Shown piece by piece: positions 45,039-53,225 of a DNA stretch of 64,000 bases. The translations under genes and the position numbers were made by a program. Within the stretch, counting starts at the first letter, position 1. Every line of letters begins with the position of its first letter. The stretch comes from Negativicutes bacterium. Its GTDB lineage: Bacteria > Bacillota_C > Negativicutes > Sporomusales_B > JARLHX01. The notes under the pieces were generated by a model. The model was not told where the DNA came from. It saw nothing but the letters and a program-made list of their open reading frames with translations, and did no database searches. The DNA is taken from the NCBI GenBank assembly GCA_031292035.1, contig JARLHX010000022.1, forward strand, positions 1-64,000, in the 5' to 3' direction.

Positions 45039-45967
45039 ACGGCGTGGAAATCGAGGATACCTTTGCCGAAGCATTTTCAATGTACGGGGCACGTGTGACC
45101 CTCACGGCGGTAAATGGACATTGGGTCCGCCAGGCGGCTCTGGCTGCCACCGGGTTTGCGACCTCGGTGATCGGCTGCGGGATCGAGGCCGGGATCGAGG
45201 GACCGGCGCCGGTGAGCCCTGACGGCCGAGCTGGAGTGAACTGCCTTTTTTTCGCGATATCGAAAGACGATCTGGAAAAACAGCTTTTGAAACGGATCGG
45301 TCAGGCTGTCATGACCGCCCCGACGGCGGCGTGCTTTGACGGAGGCTTGCCCGAACTGGCGGATGAAGGGAAGACCCTTTACGCGACCATGAACATCGGC
45401 GGTAAACTCCGTTTTTTTGGTGATGGCTACCAGGCCAGCAAGATGATTGGTAACCGGCGTTTTTGGCGCATCCCGGTTATGGAAGGAGAATTCCTGGTCG
45501 AGGAGGAGTTTGCGGTAGCCAAAGGGGTTGGCGGCGGGAATTTTCTTATCCTGGCGGAAACGGCGGCTGCGGCGCTGACTGCTGCCGAGGCGGCGGTGAA
45601 GGCCATCGGCGCTGTGCGCGGTGTTGTCCTTCCTTTTCCCGGGGGCATTGTCCGCAGTGGCAGCCAGGTGGGTTCGCGCTATAAATTTTTGGCGGCGTCG
45701 ACGAATGTGGCGTATTGTCCGACCATCAAGGGGCGGGTACCGGCAAGTCAGCTTACCCGCAGCGTGAATTCGGTCTTGGAGATCGTCATCGACGGGCTGA
45801 CAGCCACGGCGGTTAGTGAAGCCATGCGGGTGGGCATCGCGGCTGCGTGCCTTCCCGGCGTGCAGCGGATTACCGCCGGGAACTATGGCGGGCGGCTGGG
45901 AAAACATCATTTTCACCTCAGACAGATTCTGGCGCAGGAAACAGAACGGACTGGGAGTGTACCATGA
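45029..45967 (+). CDS. ftr: Formylmethanofuran:H4MPT formyltransferase
   Basis: A 312-residue enzyme transferring the formyl group between methanofuran and N5 of H4MPT; in Fhc complexes the same protein is FhcD. The N-terminus GVEIEDTFAEAFSMYGARVT, the acidic GIEAGIEGPAPVSPDGR and the FFAISKDDLEKQLLKRIGQ region are diagnostic. GTG at 45029 overlaps the end of fwdA. The length matches the family (about 300). It links the H4MPT and methanofuran halves of the pathway. Confidence 0.95.
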   Translation: MQLNGVEIEDTFAEAFSMYGARVTLTAVNGHWVRQAALAATGFATSVIGCGIEAGIEGPAPVSPDGRAGVNCLFFAISKDDLEKQLLKRIGQAVMTAPTAACFDGGLPELADEGKTLYATMNIGGKLRFFGDGYQASKMIGNRRFWRIPVMEGEFLVEEEFAVAKGVGGGNFLILAETAAAALTAAEAAVKAIGAVRGVVLPFPGGIVRSGSQVGSRYKFLAASTNVAYCPTIKGRVPASQLTRSVNSVLEIVIDGLTATAVSEAMRVGIAAACLPGVQRITAGNYGGRLGKHHFHLRQILAQETERTGSVP

Positions 45968-46821
45968 AAACACAGGTTATATTATCTTTGCGAAAAATGC
46001 CTGTTGGGCCGGTGGAAGCGGAAAGCATCAACCCGGAAGGGGTCACCGGCAAAGACAAACAGGAAATCGAGGCTTTGCCGCTGCTGGTGGGCAATCGCTG
46101 GGAAAAGGCGGGCGACTATTTTGACGTGGCAATCACTGCGCTGGAGGGTTTTAAAGAAGAAAGCGGCGCAGGTTCTCCAGCTGATCTTATCCTGCAGGGA
46201 GACCTCTCCCGGTTTAAGCGGCTGGGGGAGGGGATGACCGCCGGACAAATGGTTGTTGAGGGGACGGCGGGCTTTCACGCCGGGGCGTTTATGAGCGGAG
46301 GAACGCTGACCATTCAGGGCAATGCCGGCGATTGGCTGGGGGCCCATATGCGGGGCGGCAAGATTGTCGTCCGGGGAGGGGCTGGTCATTTTATCGGGGC
46401 GGCCTACCGGGGATACAAGCTGGGGATGACCGGCGGAACCATCCTGGTGGCGGGGGACGTGGGACAAATGGTCGGTGCGCGTCTTCGCCGCGGTGTCATT
46501 GCCATTGGCGGGAATTGCGGCGATATGCCGGGGTTTGCCATGGGCGCCGGAACGATTGTTATCGCAGGAACGGCGGGGCTGCGGGCAGGGGCGAAGATGG
46601 TGCGGGGAACGCTGATCCTTTTAAGGCCAAGCGAACTTCTGCCAACTTTTTATTATAACTGTGTCTATCAGCCGCCTTTTTGGGGACTGCTTTACAGTTA
46701 TCTTGCCGGGGAAGGCTTCGAACTGCCGGCCTGTAGCCGGGCGAGCGATTTTGTGCGGTACAGCGGCGACGCCAACGAAGGCGGAAGGGGGGAGATTTTG
46801 TTATGCCAGTCCCACGCCTAG
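45964..46821 (+). CDS. fwdC: Formylmethanofuran dehydrogenase subunit C
   Basis: A 285-residue protein with the parallel beta-helix also found in the C-terminal domain of glutamate synthase. The repeated Gly-rich turns are easily seen: GTAGFHAGAFMSGGTL, GNAGDWLGAHMRGGK, GGAGHFIGAAYRGYK, GDVGQMVGARLRRG and GNCGDMPGFAMGAG. It is the structural subunit of Fwd/Fhc complexes. ATG at 45964 overlaps the ftr stop by 4 bases; the end overlaps mch by 19 bases. Confidence 0.93.
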   Translation: MKTQVILSLRKMPVGPVEAESINPEGVTGKDKQEIEALPLLVGNRWEKAGDYFDVAITALEGFKEESGAGSPADLILQGDLSRFKRLGEGMTAGQMVVEGTAGFHAGAFMSGGTLTIQGNAGDWLGAHMRGGKIVVRGGAGHFIGAAYRGYKLGMTGGTILVAGDVGQMVGARLRRGVIAIGGNCGDMPGFAMGAGTIVIAGTAGLRAGAKMVRGTLILLRPSELLPTFYYNCVYQPPFWGLLYSYLAGEGFELPACSRASDFVRYSGDANEGGRGEILLCQSHA

Positions 46822-47807
46822 CAGAAACACAGGAACTGAGTCCGAATCTATGTGCATTGCCGCTGGTGGAGCAATTGGTTTCCCAGCCGGAGCGGTTTGG
46901 GGTGGCGGTGAGCGTCCAGGAGGGAGTTACAGTTATCGACTGCGGAGTCCGCGCTCCCGGTGGCTGGGAGGCGGGGCGCTTATTTGCCGCCATCTGCCTG
47001 GGGGGCTTGGCCCAGGTTGAGCTGCGTTGGGGCGATTTCGGCGGCTGGCGGTGGCCCGCGGTGGAGGTAATCACCGACCACCCGGTACGGGCCTGCCTGG
47101 CCTCGCAGTATGCAGGCTGGCTGGTCAAGCAGGGGAAGTTTTCCGCCATGGGATCGGGGCCGGGCCGGGCCGTGGTGTGTGCGGAAGAACTGTTTACCCA
47201 GCTGGCCTACAAAGACCATTCGCCGGTAGCGGTTTTTTGTCTGGAAAGCAGCAAGCTGCCACCGCCGGAAGCGGTGAGGGATATTGCGGAACGCTGCGGG
47301 CGCGAGTCGTCCAGGATTTTTATTCTGACTGCGCCCACGGCTTCCCCCGTCGGTTCGGTGCAAATCGCCGCCCGGGCAGTGGAGACCGGTTTGCACAAAC
47401 TCAAGGAATTAGGCTGCGACCTCGGAATGGTGCAAAGCGGCTGGGGGATTTGCCCTGTTCCTCCGGTGGCAGCCAATGATTTGGACGCTATCGGCCGGAC
47501 GAATGACGCAGTGCTTTACGGTTCGACTGTTCACTATAACGTCTGTGGCGAAGACGAGCTAATGGCTTCACTGGTGGATAAAATTCCTGCGCTGGCTTCC
47601 TCTGACTACGGACAGCCTTTTGGAGAGCTATATCGGCGGTACGGGAATTTCTACGCTATTGATCCCTTCTTATTCAGTCCGGCCGAAGTGTGGCTGAGCA
47701 ACCTGCAGACCGGCCGTTCCTTCCATGCCGGAGAAATACGCTCCGATATCCTCAAAGCCTCTTTCGCCTTGCCGGACCGGCCGCCCAAAGGGGGCAGCAA
47801 TGAGTGA
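46803..47807 (+). CDS. mch: Methenyl-H4MPT cyclohydrolase
   Basis: A 334-residue enzyme that hydrolyses methenyl-H4MPT to N5-formyl-H4MPT, between MtdB and Ftr. Family segments are TVIDCGVRAPGGWEAGRL, PVRACLASQYAGW, FSAMGSGPGRA and VQSGWGICPVPPVAAND. Length and motifs match bacterial and archaeal Mch. The ATG follows GGAAGGGGGGAG; its end overlaps the next gene by 8 bases. Confidence 0.95.
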   Translation: MPVPRLAETQELSPNLCALPLVEQLVSQPERFGVAVSVQEGVTVIDCGVRAPGGWEAGRLFAAICLGGLAQVELRWGDFGGWRWPAVEVITDHPVRACLASQYAGWLVKQGKFSAMGSGPGRAVVCAEELFTQLAYKDHSPVAVFCLESSKLPPPEAVRDIAERCGRESSRIFILTAPTASPVGSVQIAARAVETGLHKLKELGCDLGMVQSGWGICPVPPVAANDLDAIGRTNDAVLYGSTVHYNVCGEDELMASLVDKIPALASSDYGQPFGELYRRYGNFYAIDPFLFSPAEVWLSNLQTGRSFHAGEIRSDILKASFALPDRPPKGGSNE

Positions 47808-48726
47808 CCGGATTCGGGTCGGTATTCTCGGGACGATACAGGGTCCTCATGTCCAGTCCCTAGTCAAGGCGTTCGGCGATCTGGGTACGGATGTCGCCGT
47901 GTTGCCGCCCACCCGCCTGACGTCGCATATCCCGGGCCGGACAGAAGTGTCTGACGCTAAGGGGCCGGCGGCGGTCGAAGACCTGGATGCCCTATTGGTC
48001 CGCTCTCTTCCGGGCGGGTCGCTGGAGCAGGTGATTTATCGGGTGAATGTCCTCCACCGGTTGGAACAGGCAGGACTGAGGGTTATCAATCGAGCAGAAA
48101 CACTGGAAAAGACGGTAGATAAATTTTACACGCTGGCCCTCCTTGCCACCGCTGGACTGCCTGTTCCCAGAACGGTGGTGACAGAGAGGCACGACCAGGC
48201 GATGCAGGCTGTCGCCGACCTGGGGGCTGTTGTGGTCAAACCCTTATTCGGCTCGCTGGGTACCGGAATGACGCTGGTGGATGACCGGGAGGTGGCTTAT
48301 CGCGTTTTCCGGGCTTTGGAGATGGGCCGCTATGTTTTTTATCTGCAGGAGTTTTTGCCACACGACAACGAGGATTTTCGGATTTTCGTCCTCGATGGGC
48401 AGATTGCCGGGGCCATGCGCCGCCGCGGGAAGGGCTGGAAGACCAACATCGCCTGCGGTGGGGTGGCGGAGTATTTTGAGCCCGATGCCGTGTTAGCGGA
48501 CTTGGCTTTAAAAACGGCGGCGATTTTGAATGCCGATTATGTAGGGGTCGATATTTTGATCAGCCAGGGAAAGCCTTATATTCTGGAGGCGAACGGTATT
48601 CCCGGCTGGAGCGGACTGCAGACCGTTTGTCCGGTGGATATCGCCGGGCTTTTGGCGCGCTATGTCGCCAGGGCAGCCAGACTGGACAAGGAGCGGCGCA
48701 AAAGTCAGCCGGGAAGACCACAATGA
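47800..48726 (+). CDS. mptN: RimK-type ATP-grasp ligase, probable H4MPT:glutamate ligase
   Basis: A 308-residue ATP-grasp enzyme of the RimK branch, similar to MptN and CofF, which add a terminal L-glutamate to methanopterin or F420. Motifs include LVRSLPGGSLEQ, VVVKPLFGSLGTGMTLV (ATP lid), IAGAMRRRGKGWKTNIACGG and YVGVDILISQGKPYILEANG. I chose ATG at 47800, which overlaps the mch stop. The methylotroph H4MPT clusters contain the same ligase. The exact acceptor is inferred from context. Confidence 0.8.
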   Translation: MSDRIRVGILGTIQGPHVQSLVKAFGDLGTDVAVLPPTRLTSHIPGRTEVSDAKGPAAVEDLDALLVRSLPGGSLEQVIYRVNVLHRLEQAGLRVINRAETLEKTVDKFYTLALLATAGLPVPRTVVTERHDQAMQAVADLGAVVVKPLFGSLGTGMTLVDDREVAYRVFRALEMGRYVFYLQEFLPHDNEDFRIFVLDGQIAGAMRRRGKGWKTNIACGGVAEYFEPDAVLADLALKTAAILNADYVGVDILISQGKPYILEANGIPGWSGLQTVCPVDIAGLLARYVARAARLDKERRKSQPGRPQ

Positions 48727-48738
48727 GGGGCTGGGAAG

Positions 48739-49713
48739 ATGACTGACGCCGATTTTCGCCGCGATATCGCCTGGGCGGGCACCGCAGCCTGCCTCTTGGA
48801 GGCCGCTGCCCCGAAAGCCGGCAATGTCAATCGTCTGTATGACTTTGCCGATTGTCTGCTGGAAGACTTTCTCCTGAGCGCCGCTGTAATCGGCGAGCCG
48901 TTGGGGCGCGCCGGCGGACGCGGGGTGGGGGAAACGGTCGTTGAAGCAATAACCAAAACTCGTGACCTGATTCCCGCCAACACCAATCTGGGGATCATCT
49001 TGCTCCTGGTACCCATGGCGAAAGCCTGGAGCCAGGTGATGCCTGCTGCCGGACGCGCCCAGCCAACGGCGGCCAAACACGGGATTCGCCTGGCGCTCAA
49101 GGGTGAACTAGATAAAGTGCTTGCCGATCTCGCTGTCGAGGATGCCCGGCTGGTGTATCAGGCCGTCCGCCTGGCTGCGCCGGGCGGGCTGGGGCATCCC
49201 GGAGACGGCGATGTATACAGGGAAGACCGGGTGGATATCACCCTGCTTCAAGCCATGGGTCTTGCAGCTGAGCGGGACCTGATCGCCCGGGAGTATGTCA
49301 GCGGTTATCAGATCATCCTGGAAACAGGGGTTCCCATGTTGGAGCAGACTCTAAGGCGGGGGCTGCCATTCTCTCAGGCCGTCGCCCACTCTCAGCTCTA
49401 TCTCCTCAGCCAATACTCCGACACGCTGATTGCCCGGAAGGCCGGTCTCGCCGCCAGCGAGGAAGTGCGAACGCGGGCCGGGACGGTCTGGGAAAGGGGC
49501 GGCTGGTGCAGCCCAGACGGACGGGCGGCCGCAGCAGAGTTTGACCGTTGGCTCCGCCGCTGCGGCAATCGGTTCAATCCCGGCACGACCGCCGATCTCG
49601 TCACCGCAATGATTTTCTTGCTGCTTTTGGAAAACGGGCCGGAGTTATGGCGGCAGTCGCGACAGCCTGCAAAATCGCGGCAATGGAACGGAGGGGAAGG
49701 GAATGGCAGGTAA
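48739..49713 (+). CDS. CitG/MdcB-like (triphosphoribosyl-dephospho-CoA synthase family) protein
   Basis: A 324-residue helical protein of the CitG family. Typical citrate- or malonate-lyase cofactor synthases have the AAAPKAGNVNRLYDF and GLGHPGDGDVY-type motifs seen here. No citrate or malonate lyase genes are nearby. The same family is regularly present in bacterial H4MPT clusters, so here it probably acts on a pterin or furan intermediate. It is 12 bases after the RimK-type gene and overlaps mfnB by 11 bases. Confidence 0.8.
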   Translation: MTDADFRRDIAWAGTAACLLEAAAPKAGNVNRLYDFADCLLEDFLLSAAVIGEPLGRAGGRGVGETVVEAITKTRDLIPANTNLGIILLLVPMAKAWSQVMPAAGRAQPTAAKHGIRLALKGELDKVLADLAVEDARLVYQAVRLAAPGGLGHPGDGDVYREDRVDITLLQAMGLAAERDLIAREYVSGYQIILETGVPMLEQTLRRGLPFSQAVAHSQLYLLSQYSDTLIARKAGLAASEEVRTRAGTVWERGGWCSPDGRAAAAEFDRWLRRCGNRFNPGTTADLVTAMIFLLLLENGPELWRQSRQPAKSRQWNGGEGNGR

Positions 49714-50512
49714 GGCCACTGCGCTTTTGGTGAGTGTGGTAAATCTGGCGGAAGCCGAGGCCGCTTTCCAGGGCGGTGCAGAGATAATCGACGTCAAAAA
49801 TCCGGTCGAAGGGCCATTAGGAGCGCCCCGACCGGATGTTGTCGCCGCGATATGCAGGGATTTGCGAGAAAGAAGACCGGTCAGCGTCGCTCTGGGCGAG
49901 TTTCCCGGGCGGCCGTGCGCCGCCGCGTTGGCAGCGGTGGGGGCCGCGCTGTTTCAGCCTGATTTTTTGAAGGTTGGCTTTGTTGGCGGGACTGGGGCTG
50001 AGGAAGTAACCACCGTTCTGCAGGAAATCAGGGAGGGGCTGACCTGCGCCGGATTCTCGCCGTTGCCGGTGGTGGCAGTCGCCTATGCGGACACGTTGCA
50101 TATGTCCGCCTGGACGCTGACGGAGTTTGCCGCTCTTGCGCAGGCGGGAAGGGCAGCCGGGTGCCTGGTGGATACCCAGGAAAAAAACGGCGTGTCCCTG
50201 ACAGCGGTTTTATCCTGTCGGGAAATCGCCGCTTTTATCGACGCCTGCCGCCACCGTGGACTTTTCTGCGGCGTGGCGGGATCGCTGCAGCTGGCTGATA
50301 TTGCCGTGCTGCAAAACCTGGGGCCTGATATCATCGGTGTCCGTTCGGCAGCCTGTGGCGGTGACCGTCTGAAGGGTCGGGTGACTGCCGAGCGGGTAAG
50401 GGCACTCAAGGGACTGTTCACCGCTGGTGTTGACTCTGCGGTGGCAGAAAGATTCCCTGGGTGTGACCGGTGGTCATTAGTTCGGTCAGCCGCTCAGGGT
50501 GATGACCGTTGA
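49703..50512 (+). CDS. mfnB: (5-formylfuran-3-yl)methyl phosphate synthase
   Basis: A 269-residue TIM-barrel enzyme (former DUF556) that condenses two glyceraldehyde-3-phosphate molecules into the furan ring of methanofuran. The N-terminus LLVSVVNLAEAEAAFQGGAE, then IIDVKNPVEGPLGAPRP with the Schiff-base Lys, and FLKVGFVGG plus VVAVAYAD are diagnostic. It is about 30 residues longer at the C-terminus than the usual roughly 235-240, and this extension overlaps the convergent mfnE gene by 95 bases. It shows that methanofuran, not just H4MPT, is made here. Confidence 0.93.
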   Translation: MAGKATALLVSVVNLAEAEAAFQGGAEIIDVKNPVEGPLGAPRPDVVAAICRDLRERRPVSVALGEFPGRPCAAALAAVGAALFQPDFLKVGFVGGTGAEEVTTVLQEIREGLTCAGFSPLPVVAVAYADTLHMSAWTLTEFAALAQAGRAAGCLVDTQEKNGVSLTAVLSCREIAAFIDACRHRGLFCGVAGSLQLADIAVLQNLGPDIIGVRSAACGGDRLKGRVTAERVRALKGLFTAGVDSAVAERFPGCDRWSLVRSAAQGDDR

Positions 50513-51053
50513 GAATCCAGACCGGCAGATGAGGCGGGATGGTCTGGCGGAAGCAGGGGTCGACATCGGGTTCCTTCACTGCCGGGTCGATATCCACGCT
50601 CTTGATCAGGATCAGCATCGACGCCCCAAGCAATCCGGCCAGATAGGCGGCAATGCTGTCAGATGTCACATCCCAGGAATGGGGTAATATGGCCGGGTCG
50701 ACCTGACTGAGAAAGCGGGACCCAAGCAGAATGGCCGGCGCGCAAGATCGGATCGACTGCCGGGTTTCCTGATCGGAAAGCTCGATCAGTCTGCTGTCGG
50801 GAAGGGCTTGATGAATGACATGGGCGAACTGATCCATAGCCAGGAGGGCCATGAAATGGCAGGTGGCGTCGGCGAGCGGTAGGCTTTTGCCATATTTCCG
50901 CACCGTATCGGCAAAGGGGCCGCCACCCGGGACGATGGCCAGGGGATGTTCGCGGGAAAGCTGACTGATAACCGCCCCCAGGCGGTGCAGAGCTTGTATG
51001 TTATCATGGCGGCAGAAGCTGCCGCCGATTTTTATGATTCGCAAATCATTCAT
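50418..51053 (-). CDS. mfnE: [5-(aminomethyl)furan-3-yl]methyl phosphate kinase
   Basis: A 211-residue amino-acid-kinase-fold enzyme that phosphorylates the aminomethylfuran phosphate to a diphosphate in methanofuran synthesis. Motifs are RIIKIGGSFCRHDN, IVPGGGPFADTVRKYGK and LPHSWDVTSDSIAAYLAG. I chose ATG at 51053 because AGGAGG lies 9 bases upstream. It is the only gene of the island on the opposite strand: it overlaps mfnB tail-to-tail by 95 bases, and only 32 bases separate its start from that of the divergent mfnD, so its promoter must lie in or over mfnD. Confidence 0.9.
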   Translation of the reverse strand: MNDLRIIKIGGSFCRHDNIQALHRLGAVISQLSREHPLAIVPGGGPFADTVRKYGKSLPLADATCHFMALLAMDQFAHVIHQALPDSRLIELSDQETRQSIRSCAPAILLGSRFLSQVDPAILPHSWDVTSDSIAAYLAGLLGASMLILIKSVDIDPAVKEPDVDPCFRQTIPPHLPVWILNGHHPERLTELMTTGHTQGIFLPPQSQHQR

Positions 51054-51085
51054 TAGGGAACGCCTCCTGTAAGGAGTGGTCACTT

Positions 51086-52114
51086 TTGCGCCTGCTGATC
51101 TATGAGCTATTTTCCACCGGCGGAATGGCTGGCGGGGAAGGCCTGTCTGTTCTTGGCTTTTCGATGCTTGACGCCGTCCTGACCGACTTTGCGGCTGTTG
51201 GAGGCCTGGAATTGTTTACGGTGCTTGATCGCCGTCTGGAAGCCAGTGTGGCGCTAGGCGCTTATGCCAAAAAGGTGAATATCCGCTGGGGCAGCGGCGC
51301 CGGAATGTGGCGAGAGGATTTTACCGCAGCACTCCGGCTATGTGACGGGGCGCTGGTTATCGCCCCTGAAACAGACGGGGTGTTGACTAAACTAACGACG
51401 GAAATCGAAAGCAGCGGCAAACTAGTGATCGGGTCGACGGCCGCGGCTACCGCTCTGGCTGGCAACAAGGCGCTCGCCCTGCAGCGGCTGCAGGACGCCG
51501 GTTTGCCGGTACCGAAAACCGAGATTTTTAACGAGCCTGTGCCGCAAGATTGGGTTTCAGTGATTGCCAGGCGCTTTGTCCTGCCGGTGGTGGTCAAGCC
51601 GGTCGACGGAACAGGCTGTCGTGGCATCACCGTGGCGGAAGATGCCGTTGCCTTGGAAAGCGCCCGTCGGTGGGTGAACGAAACTTCACGCCAGCCTCTA
51701 TTTATGGTTCAGGAGTACATCAGCGGCGAGCCGGCAAGTGTCAGTTGTCTGGTAGCCGCAGGGAACGTCCTGCCGCTTGTCGTAAATCGGCAGCGTATCG
51801 ATGGCGGCGGCAGGTTCTGCTTCAAAGGAATGACTGTTCCTTATCGCCACCCCCAGTCCAAGGCGGCCGCAAGTGTCGCCAAGCGGGCTTGTGAAGCGAT
51901 CGAAGGACTAGGCGGTTATGTCGGCGTCGATCTCGTTTTCGGGCCGGAAGGGCCGGTCATCATGGAAATTAATCCCCGGATAACTGTAGCGTATATTACC
52001 CTGCGGGAAGTTGTCAAAGAAAATTTGGCGGAAAGCATTTGCCAGGTGTGTTTGGAGCGTCGGCTGCCGGCGGCGCCGCGTATCACGGGATCTTATACAT
52101 ACCTGATTGATTAG
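51086..52114 (+). CDS. mfnD: Tyramine-L-glutamate ligase-like ATP-grasp protein
   Basis: A 342-residue ATP-grasp protein similar to MfnD, which joins glutamate to tyramine in methanofuran synthesis. It opens RLLIYELFSTGGMAGGEG and has the ATP-grasp motifs VVVKPVDGTGCRGITV, QEYISGEPASVSCLV and VGVDLVFGPEGPVIMEINPR. TTG at 51086 has AAGGAG 9 bases upstream. Bacterial methylofurans differ in their side chain from archaeal methanofuran, so the real amine may not be tyramine (family knowledge). Confidence 0.83.
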   Translation: MRLLIYELFSTGGMAGGEGLSVLGFSMLDAVLTDFAAVGGLELFTVLDRRLEASVALGAYAKKVNIRWGSGAGMWREDFTAALRLCDGALVIAPETDGVLTKLTTEIESSGKLVIGSTAAATALAGNKALALQRLQDAGLPVPKTEIFNEPVPQDWVSVIARRFVLPVVVKPVDGTGCRGITVAEDAVALESARRWVNETSRQPLFMVQEYISGEPASVSCLVAAGNVLPLVVNRQRIDGGGRFCFKGMTVPYRHPQSKAAASVAKRACEAIEGLGGYVGVDLVFGPEGPVIMEINPRITVAYITLREVVKENLAESICQVCLERRLPAAPRITGSYTYLID

Positions 52115-52126
52115 GGGGCGGTTCGT

Positions 52127-53191
52127 TTGGCGGTGGTGATCGGGCTGGATATCGGCGGCGCCAATACAAAAGCCTGTTGCCTCGAAGTAGGCGGCGGCAA
52201 GGTCCTTGGCAGCTGGGCAGAGTCGGTCTATTTCGAGGTCTGGCGCGACCCGGAAGGGCTTCGCGCTGTCTTAGAAAAACTGCAGGGGTCCTTGTGCCAG
52301 AGCGAGACATTATGCGGCGTGGCTCTGACAATGACCGCAGAATTGTGCGACGTATTCGCGACCAAGGCCCAGGGTACCGAGCTGATCACCGCCCTAACCC
52401 GGGATGTCTTTCAAGGTGTTCCTGTATATCTTTGGACAATGGGCGGAGAATTTATCGAAGGAGTGGCGATGGCCGGACGAACGGCGGAAGGGGCTGCGGC
52501 CAACTGGCTGGCCAGTGCGACGGCTCTGGCGGAAAGTCCGCTGATCGGCGATGCCCCGGCGCTACTGATAGACCTTGGCAGCACCACTACCGATATTTTG
52601 GTTTTGCGGCATGGAAAACGGGTGAAGGGGCATAGCGATGCAGAGCGCCTGGCCTCAGGAGAACTGGTGTATACCGGCGTACTGCGGACTCCGGTCAGCG
52701 CGGTGACCCCTCAGCTGTATGTCGGCGGTTTGTCTTGCCGGGTGACCAGCGAATATTTTGCGGTGATGGCCGATGTATACCGGCTGCTGGGGTATATTGG
52801 CGACTCAGATTATGTAGTCGCCGTACCTGACGGCGGCGAGAGGACCATAGAAGCCTGCGCCCGGCGGCTGGCCCGTGTTGTCGCCTCCGAACGGGAGGGT
52901 CTGGGGTGGGATGGCATTTATGCGTTGGCCGGTTATATCCGTGAAAAACAAATCCAGCAAATTATTGACGCCATCTGGCAGATTTTATCCCGCGCCCGCC
53001 AGCCCTGGCCACAAAGGTTGATTATGTCCGGCCAGGGAGGATTTTTGCTGGAGGAGATAGCAAGCAGGCTGGGCTGGGAGGCAATTCCCTGGTGGAAGCT
53101 GGTGACAGGCGACGAGGAGAAGGGCGGGTATGCGCTGACTGCCTATGCTGTGGCCTGGCTACTGGCGGACAGACTTGGTATTAGGGAATAG
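52127..53191 (+). CDS. mfnF: MfnF-like H4MPT-linked C1-transfer pathway protein (hydantoinase/ASKHA fold)
   Basis: A 354-residue protein of the family that couples the furan diphosphate to the gamma-glutamyltyramine amine in methanofuran synthesis. The N-terminus VVIGLDIGGANTKACCLE is the phosphate loop of the ASKHA fold. LMTAELCD-like (ALTMTAELCDVF), LLIDLGSTTTDILVL and YVGGLSCRVTSEYFAVMADVY are diagnostic. TTG at 52127 follows AGGGGG. The protein lies 12 bases after mfnD. Confidence 0.88.
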   Translation: MAVVIGLDIGGANTKACCLEVGGGKVLGSWAESVYFEVWRDPEGLRAVLEKLQGSLCQSETLCGVALTMTAELCDVFATKAQGTELITALTRDVFQGVPVYLWTMGGEFIEGVAMAGRTAEGAAANWLASATALAESPLIGDAPALLIDLGSTTTDILVLRHGKRVKGHSDAERLASGELVYTGVLRTPVSAVTPQLYVGGLSCRVTSEYFAVMADVYRLLGYIGDSDYVVAVPDGGERTIEACARRLARVVASEREGLGWDGIYALAGYIREKQIQQIIDAIWQILSRARQPWPQRLIMSGQGGFLLEEIASRLGWEAIPWWKLVTGDEEKGGYALTAYAVAWLLADRLGIRE

Positions 53192-53225
53192 ATGCCGTTC
53201 GGGCAATAGCGAAAGGGGTTATGAT

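Noticed and set aside
43710..45092. A 460-residue open frame on the minus strand
   Set aside because: It is the antisense of fwdA, has no ribosome site and no recognisable protein pattern; long antisense frames are common in GC-rich genes.
41712..46821. Calling the complex FhcABCD (formyl hydrolase of aerobic methylotrophs)
   Set aside because: Presence of FwdD, the intact Fe-S cysteine motif and Sec112 point to the redox-active enzyme.
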